Positions 6,384 to 7,077 of a stretch of DNA of 7,077 nt are shown in pieces. This stretch comes from Rickettsiales bacterium. Lineage in GTDB: Bacteria; Pseudomonadota; Alphaproteobacteria; Rickettsiales; UBA3002. The notes beneath the pieces were generated by a model that saw only the letters and a list, made by a program, of their open reading frames with translations, did no database searches and had not been told where the DNA came from. The DNA lies in assembly GCA_002725445.1 (NCBI GenBank), contig PBPD01000098.1:1-7077 (forward strand), in the 5' to 3' direction. Made by a program: the position numbers and the translations under genes. Each line of letters begins with the position of its first letter. Position 1 is the stretch's first letter.

Positions 6384-6870
6384 CATTAAACCAGAACAGA
6401 TTGTCACGCAGGCACGCACATGGCTTGGCACCAAATACCATCACCAAGGGCGGCTCAAAAAGTCTGCGCGTGGCCCGGGCGGCGTGGATTGCATCGGGCT
6501 GATTATTGGCCTGATTGATGAGCTGGGCATTCAGGATGGCAACGGCCATTCGCTGGTTGCCGCTGATGAGTTCAATTATTCCATGTATCCCGAGCGCGGG
6601 CGGCTGGTGGATAGCATCTCCAAGCATTTGCGCGAGGTGCCGCTGGATCAGCGCCGTATGGGTGATGTGCTGCTGTTTCGCACCTTTCGTGACCCACAGC
6701 ATGTCGGCTTGCTGACAGAATACCCAAGCGGCGGTGCGGGATTAATCCATTGCAATTCCAGCGCCGGTCAGGTGGTGGAGCAACCGCTTTCCGACACATG
6801 GCTGCGCATGCTGACCCATGTCTATCGCTTTAAAAAGAAACAACTGAAATCGTTAAAAACCCATGGCTGA
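6376..6870 (+). CDS. NlpC/P60 family tail-tip peptidase (GTA gene 14-like)
   Basis: A cysteine peptidase expected to cut peptidoglycan cross-links or stem peptides during entry; equivalent to RcGTA g14 and lambda gpK. It has 164 residues. It opens with the helix QIVTQARTWLGTKYHHQGRL, then GGVDCIGLIIGL with catalytic C39 in the 'G.DC.GLv' motif, GDVLLFRTFRDPQHVGLL with H109 as the likely catalytic histidine, and LIHCNSSAGQVVEQPL with H125 as the likely third polar residue. The C-terminal VYRFKK matches the 'yrf' ending of these phage enzymes. ATG 6376 is chosen because the family's conserved start helix begins right after it. The frame is open further upstream, but that part lies in the hub gene and reads as an unrelated Arg/Pro-rich shadow. 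No good SD is seen, so translation is likely coupled to the hub stop. Confidence 0.93.
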   Translation: MADIKPEQIVTQARTWLGTKYHHQGRLKKSARGPGGVDCIGLIIGLIDELGIQDGNGHSLVAADEFNYSMYPERGRLVDSISKHLREVPLDQRRMGDVLLFRTFRDPQHVGLLTEYPSGGAGLIHCNSSAGQVVEQPLSDTWLRMLTHVYRFKKKQLKSLKTHG

Positions 6871-7077
6871 TATTGTTCTTCCTGTAGTTGGCGGCACCGT
6901 AGGCTTTGTGCTGGGTGGCCCTAGCGGCGCTATCTTAGGTGCCAATCTGGGCGGCATGGCGGCGGGTGCGTTCTTTCCTAAAACGCAGCGCGTGCAGCTA
7001 CCGACACAGGAAGGCCCACGCCTTGGTGACCTGCGGGCGCAGACATCCACCTACGGCAATATGATTCCGAAGGTGTA
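6863..7077 (+). CDS. Megatron-like tail-tip / host-specificity protein, N-terminus only (3' partial)
   Basis: The start of what should be a very large tip protein (RcGTA g15-like; role similar to lambda gpJ) that forms the baseplate tip and contacts the host. Seventy-one complete codons are visible, running off the right edge in frame. Residues 1-38 are hydrophobic and glycine-rich (MADIVLPVVGGTVGFVLGGP, then SGAILGANLGGMAAGAFF), followed by FPKTQRVQLP and GPRLGDLRAQTSTYGNMIPK before the edge. As I recall the family, 'GPRL.DL..Q.STYG..IP.VYG..R.aGN.IW' is the conserved beginning of such phage tip proteins; the last two visible bases (TA) would fit the tyrosine. The ATG lies in an eight-base overlap with the peptidase gene. 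No SD is evident. The function rests on the short motif and on position after the peptidase. Confidence 0.82.
   Translation, partial: MADIVLPVVGGTVGFVLGGPSGAILGANLGGMAAGAFFPKTQRVQLPTQEGPRLGDLRAQTSTYGNMIPKV

Larger units (their letters stand above)
1..7077 (+). mobile_element. Prophage or phage late structural module (head-tail, siphovirus-like), both ends cut
   Basis: Every gene in the window is a virion structural or assembly gene on one strand, in the order capsid, decoration, connector, tail terminator, tail tube, chaperone, tape measure, distal tail, hub, peptidase, tip protein. The first half follows lambda order (E, D, FII, U, V, G/T, H) and the last four genes follow RcGTA genes 12-15. 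No integrase, attachment site, terminase, portal or lysis gene is visible, so the element's borders lie outside. Whether it is an integrated prophage, a free phage or a gene-transfer-agent relative cannot be decided here. The tight gene packing and intact frames argue against a decayed remnant. Confidence 0.85.

Overview
The window is a compact block of late structural genes from a tailed phage or prophage with a long, non-contractile (siphovirus-like) tail. All genes lie on the plus strand. The 5' edge cuts into the major capsid gene and the 3' edge cuts into a large tail-tip gene. I see no host metabolic genes, RNA genes, insertion sequences, CRISPR array, promoter or intrinsic terminator, so the window is probably the interior of one long late operon. 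The protein families (protease/capsid fusion type, DUF2190, DUF2460, DUF2163, NlpC/P60, megatron-like) and the moderate GC content (mid-50s percent by eye) point to a phage of an alphaproteobacterium. The species cannot be told.

Layout. 1-998: C-terminal part of the major capsid protein, open through the left edge. 1023-1355: DUF2190 capsid decoration protein. 1358-1669: head-tail joining protein (lambda gpFII-like). 1666-2109: tail terminator (gpU-like). 2149-2541: tail tube protein. 2552-2929: tail assembly chaperone (gpG-like), whose -1 frame continuation to 3060 encodes a gpT-like extension. 3044-4945: tape measure protein. 4942-5523: DUF2460 distal tail protein. 5520-6383: DUF2163 hub protein. 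6376-6870: NlpC/P60 cell-wall peptidase. 6863-7077: N-terminus of a megatron-like tail-tip protein.

The genes run in assembly order: capsid shell, decoration, connector, tail tube and its terminator, chaperone and tape measure that set tail length, then the tip. The head-to-tape-measure half follows lambda gene order, while the tip cassette (Dit, hub, peptidase, megatron) follows genes 12-15 of the Rhodobacter gene transfer agent. Most junctions are overlaps of 4 or 8 bases or very short gaps, which suggests translational coupling.

The strongest non-routine observation is a G GGA AAC slippery heptamer at 2890-2896. It sits where a -1 shift would join the chaperone to an otherwise unannotated 54-residue gpT-like frame filling the apparent gap before the tape measure gene. 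The second is a four-cysteine set in the hub protein matching the iron-sulfur site of lambda gpL-type hubs. I found no wholly new system; the window is a recognisable structural module with these features.
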